Assembly: GCA_028247315.1 (NCBI GenBank) | Contig: JAOKFZ010000005.1 | Coordinates: 1-64,000, forward strand | DNA: 64,000 nucleotides | Source of the DNA: Bacteroidia bacterium | GTDB lineage: Bacteria > Bacteroidota > Bacteroidia > NS11-12g > UBA9320 | Reading direction: 5' to 3' | In this document: one piece after another, positions 54,184-62,178 of the stretch | Layout of the letters: the number at the start of each line of letters is the position of its first letter | Numbering within the stretch: position 1 is the first letter of the stretch | Position numbers and translations under genes: made by a program | Notes under the pieces: generated by a model | Databases searched by the model: none | Told to the model about the DNA's origin: nothing | What the model saw: the letters and a program-made list of their open reading frames with translations, nothing else

Positions 54184-54687
54184 GTGCTATATTTTTGGAC
54201 AACAAAATGTACAACAACAACAATTTTTTTAGGAATTTGTCTTCTAGTCTGTGGTAGCGTTTTAGCAAAAGAAAAAGTTACCAAACAGCGTGATAAGCTT
54301 AGGTTCGGTTATGGGACTGTTAAGTCTGCAGTGGTTAAGAACACGGATGTAGATGGCAACGTTACCATTGAGAGTATAGAGATTCAATGCTTCAATAAGG
54401 GCTTAATGAAATGTCGTGCATCTGGGATAGCTAACTCCGGTGCTACCAACGAGCTCGATGTTTTTAGTGAAGAATTTACCCTAGCGGAGAGGGCTGTTGC
54501 CGAAAGAGTTTTATTGGATGGAGATGGCCAAATTACAGGTGGAAGTTTGTCGGGACGAACCTCTGAAGTAATGCAGTTTGTGAATACAGAAAACGGCACT
54601 TCGTACTTTCGTAAATTCTCCTATGTTTGGATAACTAATGAGGACGGTAGTATTAGCAGTGCATTGGATGTCTCAGACCAATACTAG
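54184..54687 (+). CDS. Secreted Cys-x7-Cys protein 1 (start region shifted by a T7 tract)
   Basis: An exported protein of unknown family. The open frame starts at GTG 54184 and its hydrophobic stretch (TTTTIFLGICLLVCGSVLA) is a signal peptide. A promoter -7 element (54190-54197) lies downstream of that GTG, so the GTG is probably not the start. ATG at 54207 is correctly placed but is out of frame because the T tract at 54224-54230 has seven T residues. With six it would read MYNNNNFLGICLLVCGSVLA. The mature part has DxDGN, then two Cys seven residues apart (Cys69 and Cys77 of the GTG frame), then FTLAERAVAERVL. It is paralogous to the next gene. Confidence 0.6.
   Translation: MLYFWTTKCTTTTIFLGICLLVCGSVLAKEKVTKQRDKLRFGYGTVKSAVVKNTDVDGNVTIESIEIQCFNKGLMKCRASGIANSGATNELDVFSEEFTLAERAVAERVLLDGDGQITGGSLSGRTSEVMQFVNTENGTSYFRKFSYVWITNEDGSISSALDVSDQY
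54190..54197 (+). promoter_or_regulatory. -7 promoter element of the secreted-protein cassette
   Basis: TATTTTTG matches TAnnTTTG and ends nine bases before ATG 54207. A TTG lies 14 bases upstream, shorter than the usual spacing. Confidence 0.45.
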
Positions 54688-54721
54688 AATTAACTTATAC
54701 CAACTATAAAAAGAAATAATC

Positions 54722-55207
54722 ATGAAATTTAAAATTATAACGATAGCCATATTCGCTCTCATTGCGATAGACTGTTCTGCTACGAGAATAGAAATTAATA
54801 AAGAAAGAATAGGAGGAGATGGTAGTGGGAATTACGATGTTGTAAAAAGAGATCAGAAGGATGTAAATGCAAGAGATGCTGATGGCAATGAGATTGTTGT
54901 GAAAAGCACGATTAATATTTTTTGTGCAGATGCAGGCCCGAATAGCTGCCCGAATAACATAGCTTATACTGATGGAGATAAAGGCGATGTGCCGTCTTTA
55001 CGCGGTAGTTTTACATTAGAAGCAATTAATGCTGCTCAAGGTATTCTTGATAATGCAGAGTATCAAAGTTCATTTGGAGAGGGTCATGGGGATGATAAAG
55101 GTTCCATTGTAACCCCAGATGGAAAGAAATACTATTATACGGTTTCTTGGGATACAAACTCTTCCAATGATGCAACTATAAAGATGACGTTCGAAGATGC
55201 TCCATAG
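54722..55207 (+). CDS. Secreted Cys-x7-Cys protein 2
   Basis: A 161-residue exported protein with signal MKFKIITIAIFALIAIDCSA. It is paralogous to the gene before: DADGN, then INIFC and a second Cys seven residues later (Cys68 and Cys76), then FTLEAINAAQGIL and a C-terminal beta region (KKYYYTVSWDTN). The shared motif suggests a conserved disulfide. I know of no family for it. It lies 34 bases after paralogue 1 and overlaps the next gene by 11 bases, which makes a co-transcribed unit likely. Confidence 0.65.
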   Translation: MKFKIITIAIFALIAIDCSATRIEINKERIGGDGSGNYDVVKRDQKDVNARDADGNEIVVKSTINIFCADAGPNSCPNNIAYTDGDKGDVPSLRGSFTLEAINAAQGILDNAEYQSSFGEGHGDDKGSIVTPDGKKYYYTVSWDTNSSNDATIKMTFEDAP

Positions 55208-56399
55208 CATACCCAAATCAAATAGGTACAGTACAAGAAGGAAGATATTAATGATCTTCCTTCTTTTGTTTGGTAGCGAATATAGCTTCTCACAAGTGCT
55301 AGATTCGGTTATATTTCTCGATGAAATTCCGATAACCCAGAGCATCGTATCAAGAGTTGTAGCTGTGAGACCCGATAATGACAATGGTGTTTATCTCTCT
55401 TTTGTGAAGGGGAATAAATTTCATTTATACCATTATGTTCATAGTCGGAATGAAATGACAAAAAGTATTTTTAAATTGGACAAGAATTATTCTAAAGGGA
55501 ATAGACCTCATGATTTTGTACTGTCAGATGAGTTTGTTTACGTCTTGTTTGATAGAAGAATAAGTTGTCTTTCCAAAAAGAAAATGAAAGAAGTGTCGTC
55601 TTTTAATCCGGGGAATGCCGGGTATGTGTTCTTGAGTGGCAATCATCTGATAACCGGGCTTTACTACAACTATCACCCGCTCAGCAGTATTCCTAAAGCG
55701 GGGCTGCGAAAATTTGATTTAAACGGGAATTTAATAGACAGCATTGATTTGAAAGTGCCATTCCCAGAGTATACCCATCATAATCCTCAAAAGTTAATTT
55801 CTTTCAATGGAGAAAAATTTATTTTCCCTTTGTTCAATGGATTAAATTTTATTGTGGTAGATAGCAATTTTATAACCGTAGATACTGTGAGTCTCTCGGT
55901 AGATAAGTATGATTCTATGTGGGTGTTGCCGTCTAAAGCACTCAGCGTTTCGGTAGCCAGAAATATGGACGATCTCTCACTTTATTGGGGTTTTATGGAT
56001 GATGCTAACTTTCGAAAAATAGCAAGAACAGAATACGTAGAATTTGTGGATTCAAACAATTTATTAATCCGTTGGTATAGCCGAGATACCACAAAGGGTA
56101 CTTCAAATAGGTACACACTCAATCTAATCAATACCAACAATACTTGGCAACCAAACAGTTCTGCAGCTCATCTTGAAACTCCCATTCCTTTTGACACAAG
56201 CAAAAAACTGTTTTCAGGAGGAATGCCATTGTTTTCTCACAGTCATTTGATTGCTTACACTCGAGATTTTATGTATCAAGTTAAAATTGATATTCCGTAT
56301 ATAGAAGATTTGTCCTATAGAACATACTTCAACAAAAAGAAAGAAATGGAGAAAGTATTGGATCCAGTTATTTCTCTTTTCATTTTCAAATATGAATAA
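55197..56399 (+). CDS. Secreted propeller-like protein of unknown family
   Basis: A 400-residue exported protein. The N-terminus is basic, then MIFLLLFGSEYSFSQ forms a signal; ATG at 55251 is an alternative start. The mature protein has successive blade-like units with alternating beta strands (HDFVLSDEFVYVLFDRRIS, KLISFNGEKFIFPLFNGLN, DDLSLYWGFMDDANFRK) and resembles Bacteroidota 6-bladed beta-propeller or DUF4221-type proteins, without a firm match. It overlaps the Cys-x7-Cys gene by 11 bases and ends just before a CxxC lipoprotein gene. Confidence 0.6.
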   Translation: MLHSIPKSNRYSTRRKILMIFLLLFGSEYSFSQVLDSVIFLDEIPITQSIVSRVVAVRPDNDNGVYLSFVKGNKFHLYHYVHSRNEMTKSIFKLDKNYSKGNRPHDFVLSDEFVYVLFDRRISCLSKKKMKEVSSFNPGNAGYVFLSGNHLITGLYYNYHPLSSIPKAGLRKFDLNGNLIDSIDLKVPFPEYTHHNPQKLISFNGEKFIFPLFNGLNFIVVDSNFITVDTVSLSVDKYDSMWVLPSKALSVSVARNMDDLSLYWGFMDDANFRKIARTEYVEFVDSNNLLIRWYSRDTTKGTSNRYTLNLINTNNTWQPNSSAAHLETPIPFDTSKKLFSGGMPLFSHSHLIAYTRDFMYQVKIDIPYIEDLSYRTYFNKKKEMEKVLDPVISLFIFKYE

Positions 56400-56411
56400 G
56401 TATGTGTTTTA

Positions 56412-56909
56412 TTGGGTGTGTTGTTCTCCGGTGGCTGTGCCGTTTTTAAAAATAAAACGGTTAGTGACTACCCTCAGATACAAGTGTGCAATATCTATAA
56501 CGACTCATTACTAGTTACACTACCAGAGAAGGTTACTATTCTTACGTTTATTAGAGAACCTAGTTGTACGGGTTGTAAGGAGAACCTTGCAATATATTTG
56601 AATGGCTTAGGCAGGAAATTCAATAAATGTATCATTCTAGGAAAATCTGAAAGTGTTCTACATAAAAAAAGTTACAATCTTTATCTTGAAGAAAAATTTA
56701 AGAAAAATTTCCAAATATATTATTCCCTTAGTATGAGTGATTTAGAGTTTAAGTTAAACGAAAGTGAATATAATTTTGACTATAGGAAAAATCCCTTTGT
56801 AGTTGTTATATCAGATTATGGAAAGCAAGTAGACGTGTATGAGTACGATAAGATTTTTAATAATGTCTTTATAAAACAGTCATTTAAGGACTCCATAAAA
56901 GGATTTTAA
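56412..56909 (+). CDS. CxxC redoxin-like lipoprotein (start region shifted by a T4 tract)
   Basis: A 165-residue frame from TTG at 56412 with signal end LLGVLFSGGC (lipobox Cys). The natural start appears to be ATG at 56392, which overlaps the preceding stop. One extra T in the T4 tract at 56407-56410 would give MNKYVFLLGVLFSGGC, a textbook lipoprotein signal. The mature protein has a strand VTILTFIREPSCTGCKENLA with a CxxC (CTGC), which resembles a thioredoxin/TlpA fold, followed by a helix and FVVVISDYGK. It is more AT-rich than its neighbours and is the last gene of the cassette. Redox activity on the Cys-x7-Cys proteins is a hypothesis. Confidence 0.6.
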   Translation: MGVLFSGGCAVFKNKTVSDYPQIQVCNIYNDSLLVTLPEKVTILTFIREPSCTGCKENLAIYLNGLGRKFNKCIILGKSESVLHKKSYNLYLEEKFKKNFQIYYSLSMSDLEFKLNESEYNFDYRKNPFVVVISDYGKQVDVYEYDKIFNNVFIKQSFKDSIKGF

Positions 56910-56989
56910 TTACGTGGCAAAAATTGCTTTTTCAATGTATACAGTTGCTTTCCTGAGCAAGTAAGAGTAATTGCATAAAGCTAAGGTAC

Positions 56990-57023
56990 AAAAAAATCCA
57001 ACAGACTTTCGACTATTGGATTT
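56990..57023 (-). terminator. Intrinsic terminator after clpC
   Basis: On the minus strand, AAATCCAA and TTGGATTT form an eight-base stem with a 14-base loop, followed by T residues; the T run totals seven with stem bases. It is located 29 bases after the clpC stop. Confidence 0.7.
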
Positions 57024-57051
57024 GTATATGGTAATCAGAAACGATTTATTC

Positions 57052-59580
57052 CTACGCTTCTTTCTTTTCCTTTTTTGCTTTGGCCTTCTCTTTTTTGAAG
57101 GTCAATTCGTCTTTCTTCTTATCATAGTTCACAGCGATTATATCACCTTCACTGACATCAGATTTTAGAATTTCTTCGGCAAGAGGATCTTCCAAGTACT
57201 TTTGTATTGCTCTGTTGAGCGGTCTAGCACCAAAGGCTGAATCAAACCCTTTTTCGGCGAGGTACTCTTTGGCAGACTTACTTAATTTTATATCAAAACC
57301 GATCTGATGTATGCGAGTAACTAACTCAGCTACAGATAATTCAAGGATTTTAGTAATATCTTCTTTTTCTAACGAATTGAAAACAATTACATCATCTATT
57401 CTATTCAAAAACTCTGGAGAGAAGAAACGCTTTAAGGCTGTTTCTATAACTCCTTTAGAACTGATATCTGCACTAGCAGTTTTGGCACTCGTACCAAATC
57501 CTACTCCAGAACCAAATTCTTTGAGTTGACGACTACCTATGTTAGACGTCATAATGATAATTGTATTTCTGAAATCTACCTTTCGTCCAAGACTATCTGT
57601 CAGGAAACCCTCGTCTAGCACCTGTAGCAGTAGGTTGAATACATCTGGGTGAGCTTTCTCTATCTCATCAAACAAGATAACCGAGTACGGCTTGCGTCTT
57701 ACTTTCTCCGTAAGTATGCCGCCTTCCTCATATCCTACGTATCCCGGAGGAGCTCCCACAAGACGAGACACAGCAAATTTCTCCATATACTCACTCATGT
57801 CTATTCGGAGCAATGCATCCCTGGAGTCAAACAGGTACTTGGCTAGTGTCTTAGCCATCTCTGTTTTACCTACACCCGTACTACCCAAGAATATAAATGA
57901 ACCAATTGGTTTATTTGGAGCCTTAAGACCCGCACGTGTACGCTGAATGGCTTTAGTAAGCTTAGCTACAGCTTCGTCTTGACCTATCACACTTCCTTTT
58001 AGCTCATCGCCCATTTTAAGCAGTCGATTTCCTTCTTTTTGTTGGATACGCTTGGTCGGTATGCCCGTCATCATTCCGATGACATCTGCTACATCGTCTT
58101 CTGTTACGGTATAGCGTTGGGTTTTACTTTCTTCTTCCCACTTAGTTTTCTCTGTCTCTAGATTTTCAAGTAGTGATTTTTCCTTGTCCCTAAGGCGAGC
58201 AGCTTCCTCGTATTTTTGGCTTTTAACCACACGATTTTTTTCTTCTTTTATCTCTTCTATCTTTCCTTCTAGTTCCAAGATATCTTGAGGTACGTGGATA
58301 TTGCTCAAATGAACTCTAGCACCTACTTCATCCATTACGTCTATAGCCTTGTCTGGCAGATGACGATCTGTAATATAGCGTACACTCATTTTTACGGCAG
58401 CGTCAAGCGACTCGTCAGAGTATGTTACACTGTGGTGGTCTTCATATTTATCTTTTATATTGTTGAGTATCTCAAGCGTTTCTTCTGGGTTGGTAGGTTC
58501 TACCATTACACTTTGAAATCTTCGCTCTAGAGCTCCATCTTTTTCAATATACTGACGGTATTCGTCCAAGGTAGTTGCACCCACACATTGTATTTCGCCT
58601 CTGGCTAGTGCCGGTTTGAACATGTTGGATGCGTCGAGTGAGCCACTTGCTCCACCTGCACCTACAATAGTGTGTATTTCATCTATAAAGAGAATAACAT
58701 CATCTGTTTTTTCCAATTCTGTCATCACTGCTTTCATTCGCTCCTCAAACTGTCCCCTGTATTTAGTGCCTGCAACAAGGCTGGCTAGGTCGAGGGTAAC
58801 TACTCGCTTATCAAAGAGTACACGAGATACTTTACGTTGTGAGATTCGGAGGGCAAGACCTTCAGCTATAGCTGTTTTCCCTACACCAGGTTCCCCTATG
58901 AGTATGGGATTGTTTTTCTTACGTCTACTCAAAATTTGAGAAACACGTTCTATTTCCTTTTCGCGACCTACGATAGGGTCCAATTTGTCAGCCTCTGCCA
59001 GTTTTGTCAGGTCTTTTCCAAAATTGTCGAGTACTGGCGTTTTGCTTTTGCTCTTAGTTCCTGGCTTATTTGGTGCAGAAGATTTGCTGCTTTCCTCATT
59101 GTAAAAGTCTTCTGGAGAGTCTGTGCTCATTTCTATGGTGGTATCTGGAAGTTTATCTTCCATAGCACTTTTGAACAAATCGTAGTCTACTCCAAACTGA
59201 TTCAATATCTGCGATGCTACATTGTCTTCGTCTCTAAGAATGGAGAGTAACAAATGCTCTGTACGAATGACATCGTCTTTGAATATTTTTGCTTCTAAGT
59301 ATGTGATTTTCAGTGCTTTTTCTGCCTGTTTGGTCAATGGAATATTGCCAATATTGGTAGACTTCCCTGTGGTGTCTCGTATACTATCCTCTACTGCTTT
59401 TTTCAACCGTAGCATGTCTATGCCCATACTCTTTAAGTGACGTATAGCTTTGCCGTCTCCTTGACGGATAAGACCTAGAAGAAGGTGCTCTGTGCCAATA
59501 TAGCTATGGCCCAAGCGGATAGCTTCTTCTCTGCTGAATTGAATGACTTCTTTTACTCCTGGTGAAAACTGTGCTTCCAT
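57052..59580 (-). CDS. clpC: ATP-dependent Clp protease ATP-binding subunit ClpC
   Basis: Hsp100 unfoldase that feeds ClpP. The 842 residues have two Clp_N repeats (about 1-145), an Asn/Ser/Lys-rich linker (about 155-185), AAA1 with Walker A GEPGVGKT, a UVR/coiled-coil middle domain (YEEAARLRDKEKSLLENLETEK) and AAA2 with GSTGVGKTEMAK. The basic C-terminus (KKEKAKAKKEKKEA) is long. It is monocistronic, with a -7 element 16 bases before its start and a terminator after it. Confidence 0.97.
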   Translation of the reverse strand: MEAQFSPGVKEVIQFSREEAIRLGHSYIGTEHLLLGLIRQGDGKAIRHLKSMGIDMLRLKKAVEDSIRDTTGKSTNIGNIPLTKQAEKALKITYLEAKIFKDDVIRTEHLLLSILRDEDNVASQILNQFGVDYDLFKSAMEDKLPDTTIEMSTDSPEDFYNEESSKSSAPNKPGTKSKSKTPVLDNFGKDLTKLAEADKLDPIVGREKEIERVSQILSRRKKNNPILIGEPGVGKTAIAEGLALRISQRKVSRVLFDKRVVTLDLASLVAGTKYRGQFEERMKAVMTELEKTDDVILFIDEIHTIVGAGGASGSLDASNMFKPALARGEIQCVGATTLDEYRQYIEKDGALERRFQSVMVEPTNPEETLEILNNIKDKYEDHHSVTYSDESLDAAVKMSVRYITDRHLPDKAIDVMDEVGARVHLSNIHVPQDILELEGKIEEIKEEKNRVVKSQKYEEAARLRDKEKSLLENLETEKTKWEEESKTQRYTVTEDDVADVIGMMTGIPTKRIQQKEGNRLLKMGDELKGSVIGQDEAVAKLTKAIQRTRAGLKAPNKPIGSFIFLGSTGVGKTEMAKTLAKYLFDSRDALLRIDMSEYMEKFAVSRLVGAPPGYVGYEEGGILTEKVRRKPYSVILFDEIEKAHPDVFNLLLQVLDEGFLTDSLGRKVDFRNTIIIMTSNIGSRQLKEFGSGVGFGTSAKTASADISSKGVIETALKRFFSPEFLNRIDDVIVFNSLEKEDITKILELSVAELVTRIHQIGFDIKLSKSAKEYLAEKGFDSAFGARPLNRAIQKYLEDPLAEEILKSDVSEGDIIAVNYDKKKDELTFKKEKAKAKKEKKEA

Positions 59581-59596
59581 TATATATATCTATCAA

Positions 59597-59604
59597 CAAA
59601 TATA
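59597..59604 (-). promoter_or_regulatory. clpC -7 promoter element
   Basis: The minus strand reads TATATTTG, an exact TAnnTTTG match, 16 bases before the clpC ATG. It overlaps a degenerate DnaA-box-like CTATCAACA (59590-59598). Confidence 0.55.
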
Positions 59605-59812
59605 AGACCAAAAAGGTGTGACCTTCCACCATATTTCTGCAACAATTGGAAGTGACTATATTTTTAGAACGACTTTGACTATGTCAAAATTGAGTTATGA
59701 GCATCCTGTAGTTGATAACTATAAAAAGTGTGCTTATCAGCCGTTTGTCTACACAAGGGTTTATGACCTAAAACGCGTAAATTCGTAAAACACGATGGGC
59801 TAAAAATAATGA

Positions 59813-59821
59813 TGTGGATAA
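59813..59821 (-). promoter_or_regulatory. DnaA box 1
   Basis: TGTGGATAA on the plus strand is a perfect TTATCCACA on the minus strand. Confidence 0.65.
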
Positions 59822-59895
59822 GATGAGTCTGATAGTAAGCATATTAGATATTACGGTTGAGATTATCAACGCTCAGTGCACATTTTAGATGACCC

Positions 59896-59904
59896 TGTGG
59901 ATAA
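59896..59904 (-). promoter_or_regulatory. DnaA box 2
   Basis: A second perfect TTATCCACA in the same orientation, 83 bases from the first; 126 bases upstream of dnaB. Confidence 0.65.
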
Positions 59905-59922
59905 GTAGAAATACCCAAAGTA

Positions 59923-59957
59923 TTTGAAGGATAGGGTTGCAAACCGCATTATTTTTG
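59923..59957 (+). promoter_or_regulatory. dnaB promoter
   Basis: TTTG at 59923-59926 is followed after 23 bases by TATTTTTG at 59950-59957, matching the Bacteroidota consensus. It lies 64 bases upstream of the start codon and downstream of DnaA box 2. Confidence 0.6.
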
Positions 59958-60021
59958 ACCAGAATAAAAACGGAGAACACCGTTATTTACCAAGTAAAAA
60001 AATTGAATAATTACACAACGA

Positions 60022-61518
60022 ATGGATAATAAACGAGTAGCAAATAAGAAGAAGACAACAACCTTTGGCAATATGGATATGTCTAAACTTCAACCGCAAG
60101 CTCGAGACTTGGAGGAAGCAGTACTTGGAGCCATGATGCTCGAAAAATATGCCCCAGAAAAAGTAGCCAGTTATCTCAAGAAAGAGGCATTTTACGTGGA
60201 AGCCCACCAGTACATCTACGAAGGAATCATTCAGCTATTCACCGATGGTCATCCGATAGATATACTTACGGTTACGGAGCAACTTCGAAAGAATGGAACG
60301 CTTGAAGCGGTAGGAGGAGCCTACTATGTTACAACGCTCACCAATAGAGTGAGTAGTGCTGCTAATATAGAATACCATGCTCATATCGTGATACAAAAGA
60401 GTATACAGCGACAGTTGATCACGGTAGCTGGTGAGATTGGAACCAAAGCTTTTGAGGAAACCTCGGATGCTTTTGAATTGCTCGATCAGTCGGAGAAAAA
60501 ACTCTTTGAGATAAAGAATGAGAGTATGACTAAGAGTTATGATACCGTTACGGATCTTATAGCCAAGGCCATAAAAGATATAGAAGAAAGTAAAGCCGAC
60601 GGAGAAGAAGGCCTTACGGGTGTTCCTACCGGTTTTACAGAGTTAGACCGAATGACCTCGGGATGGCAAAAGAGTGATTTGATAATACTTGCTGCTCGTC
60701 CTGGTATGGGTAAGACGGCCTTTGTATTATCCATGGCTCGCAATGCAGCGGTACTTGCCAAAAAGAATGTAGCCATATTCTCCCTAGAGATGAGTAGTCT
60801 GCAATTGGTTAAGAGGCTGATAGCTTCTGAGGCAGAACTTAGTTCTGAAAAAATAAGAAGTGGTAAGTTAGAAGAGCACGAGTGGCAGCAGCTGCATACA
60901 CGTATCAGTACGATAGAAGATGCAGGTATTTTTATAGATGATACGCCAGCACTTACAGTACTCGATCTCAAAGCAAAAGCACGGAGAATGCAACGCAAAC
61001 GTGGGTTAGATATGATTATCATTGATTACTTACAGTTAATGCGTGCCGAAGAAGGCAACAAGTCTGCAGGTAATCGTGAGCAAGAAATTTCATACATATC
61101 GCGTTCGCTCAAAGGGCTTGCCAAGGAACTCAATATTCCAGTAATAGCACTGGCACAGCTAAGTAGAGCTGTGGAACAACGTCAAGACAAACGACCGATG
61201 CTATCCGATTTGAGAGAGTCTGGATCCATAGAGCAAGATGCGGATTTGGTGACGTTTATCTTCCGTCCGGAGTATTACGGTATCACACAAGACGAAGAAG
61301 GAAATGATAATGAAGGCCTAACAGAAATAATTATACGTAAGCACAGAAATGGTTCGCCAGGTACAGTTAATCTTAAGTTTATCAAGCATTTTGGTAAGTT
61401 CTCCGATTGGGGATACAGTGACTTTGGTCCAGATACGTTTACCGATAATAGCGTAACGATGCCAAGTAAGATGAATGATATGTCACCCTACGAACCGGAC
61501 GGAGATGTGCCGTTTTAG
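60022..61518 (+). CDS. dnaB: Replicative DNA helicase DnaB
   Basis: Hexameric 5'-3' helicase of the replication fork. The 498 residues have the N-terminal primase-interaction domain (about 30-130) and a RecA-like domain with Walker A ARPGMGKTAF near 232. Walker B is MIIIDYLQLM near 332, and the H4 motif SRSLKGLAKELNIPVIALAQLSR and EQDADLVTFIFRPEYY follow. No intein interrupts the Walker A region. It ends before a strong terminator. Confidence 0.97.
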   Translation: MDNKRVANKKKTTTFGNMDMSKLQPQARDLEEAVLGAMMLEKYAPEKVASYLKKEAFYVEAHQYIYEGIIQLFTDGHPIDILTVTEQLRKNGTLEAVGGAYYVTTLTNRVSSAANIEYHAHIVIQKSIQRQLITVAGEIGTKAFEETSDAFELLDQSEKKLFEIKNESMTKSYDTVTDLIAKAIKDIEESKADGEEGLTGVPTGFTELDRMTSGWQKSDLIILAARPGMGKTAFVLSMARNAAVLAKKNVAIFSLEMSSLQLVKRLIASEAELSSEKIRSGKLEEHEWQQLHTRISTIEDAGIFIDDTPALTVLDLKAKARRMQRKRGLDMIIIDYLQLMRAEEGNKSAGNREQEISYISRSLKGLAKELNIPVIALAQLSRAVEQRQDKRPMLSDLRESGSIEQDADLVTFIFRPEYYGITQDEEGNDNEGLTEIIIRKHRNGSPGTVNLKFIKHFGKFSDWGYSDFGPDTFTDNSVTMPSKMNDMSPYEPDGDVPF

Positions 61519-61618
61519 GGAACTAGAAAACTATCTCCACAGTGTAATCTTCTCTATCTGTATGGGAGATTATGAGGATAACGTTGAGGAATAGGTGCAT
61601 TGCAAATGCAATCACTTG

Positions 61619-61652
61619 CAAAAAAACCGATGCTTTCGCATCGGTTTTTTTT
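61619..61652. terminator. Bidirectional terminator between dnaB and azurin-like gene
   Basis: CCGATGC and GCATCGG form a stem around a four-base loop, flanked by an A run on the left and eight T residues on the right. It serves both convergent genes. Confidence 0.92.
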
Positions 61653-61665
61653 AGGTTTATTTTTC

Positions 61666-62178
61666 TTACTCGGTAATAAATTTCCCTTTCATCATGCCCC
61701 AATGGCCTGGGTAGGAGCAGATAAACGCGTAGTCTCCTGCGGCAGGTGTGGTAAAGGTGAAGTATTTTGTTTCGCCTATTTGCACTACTGGTGAGTGTGC
61801 TATTACATTTTTATCGTCTGGATTTACGTATCCATTTTCTTTGAAACTCAAACCGCCTTGTCCTACCTCATTGGCTGTTCCTTCTTGTATGAAAGCAATG
61901 TTGTGTGGCATGGTAGCGTCTGTACTTTGGTTTTCTAGAGCTATGGTGAGTTCTTTGCCTGCGGGTACTTTTATACGCTTGGTATCAAAACGCATTTCGC
62001 TCATATTGGCACCTGTGGCTACTACATAGATCGTATCGCTTTGGTCTACCGGTATAGTTGCTGTCACCGGTGTTGTACTTAGTTCTTGGCTTTCGGCAGA
62101 GCCGAAACCGTCTTTTTGTCCTCCGTTACACGCTATAAGTGATAGGGCTAGTACGCTGAGTGTTATATGGTTTGTCAT
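61666..62178 (-). CDS. Azurin-like cupredoxin lipoprotein
   Basis: A 170-residue lipoprotein with a blue type 1 copper site. The signal is MTNHITLSVLALSLIAC (Cys17), then a short linker, then the cupredoxin barrel. Copper ligands are His92 (MPHNIAF), Cys154, His159 and Met163 in FICSYPGHWGMMKG, with the azurin spacing Cys+5 His and +9 Met. It probably carries electrons in the periplasm at the outer or inner membrane. It overlaps the AsmA-like gene by four bases and is probably co-transcribed with it. Confidence 0.93.
   Translation of the reverse strand: MTNHITLSVLALSLIACNGGQKDGFGSAESQELSTTPVTATIPVDQSDTIYVVATGANMSEMRFDTKRIKVPAGKELTIALENQSTDATMPHNIAFIQEGTANEVGQGGLSFKENGYVNPDDKNVIAHSPVVQIGETKYFTFTTPAAGDYAFICSYPGHWGMMKGKFITE

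Larger units (their letters stand above)
59581..60021. other. clpC-dnaB intergenic region with DnaA boxes
   Basis: These 441 bases have no convincing gene. They hold the divergent clpC and dnaB promoters, a perfect palindrome TTTGAC-TAT-GTCAAA at 59674-59688, two perfect DnaA boxes (59813-59821 and 59896-59904) and degenerate boxes AGTTGATAA (59710-59718) and TTATCAACG (59863-59871). This may be a replication origin or a DnaA-controlled regulatory region. Confidence 0.5.

Noticed and set aside
59674-59688. TTTGAC-TAT-GTCAAA palindrome as a LexA- or Fur-type operator
   Set aside because: It matches no consensus I can name; it is recorded as an unexplained palindrome only.
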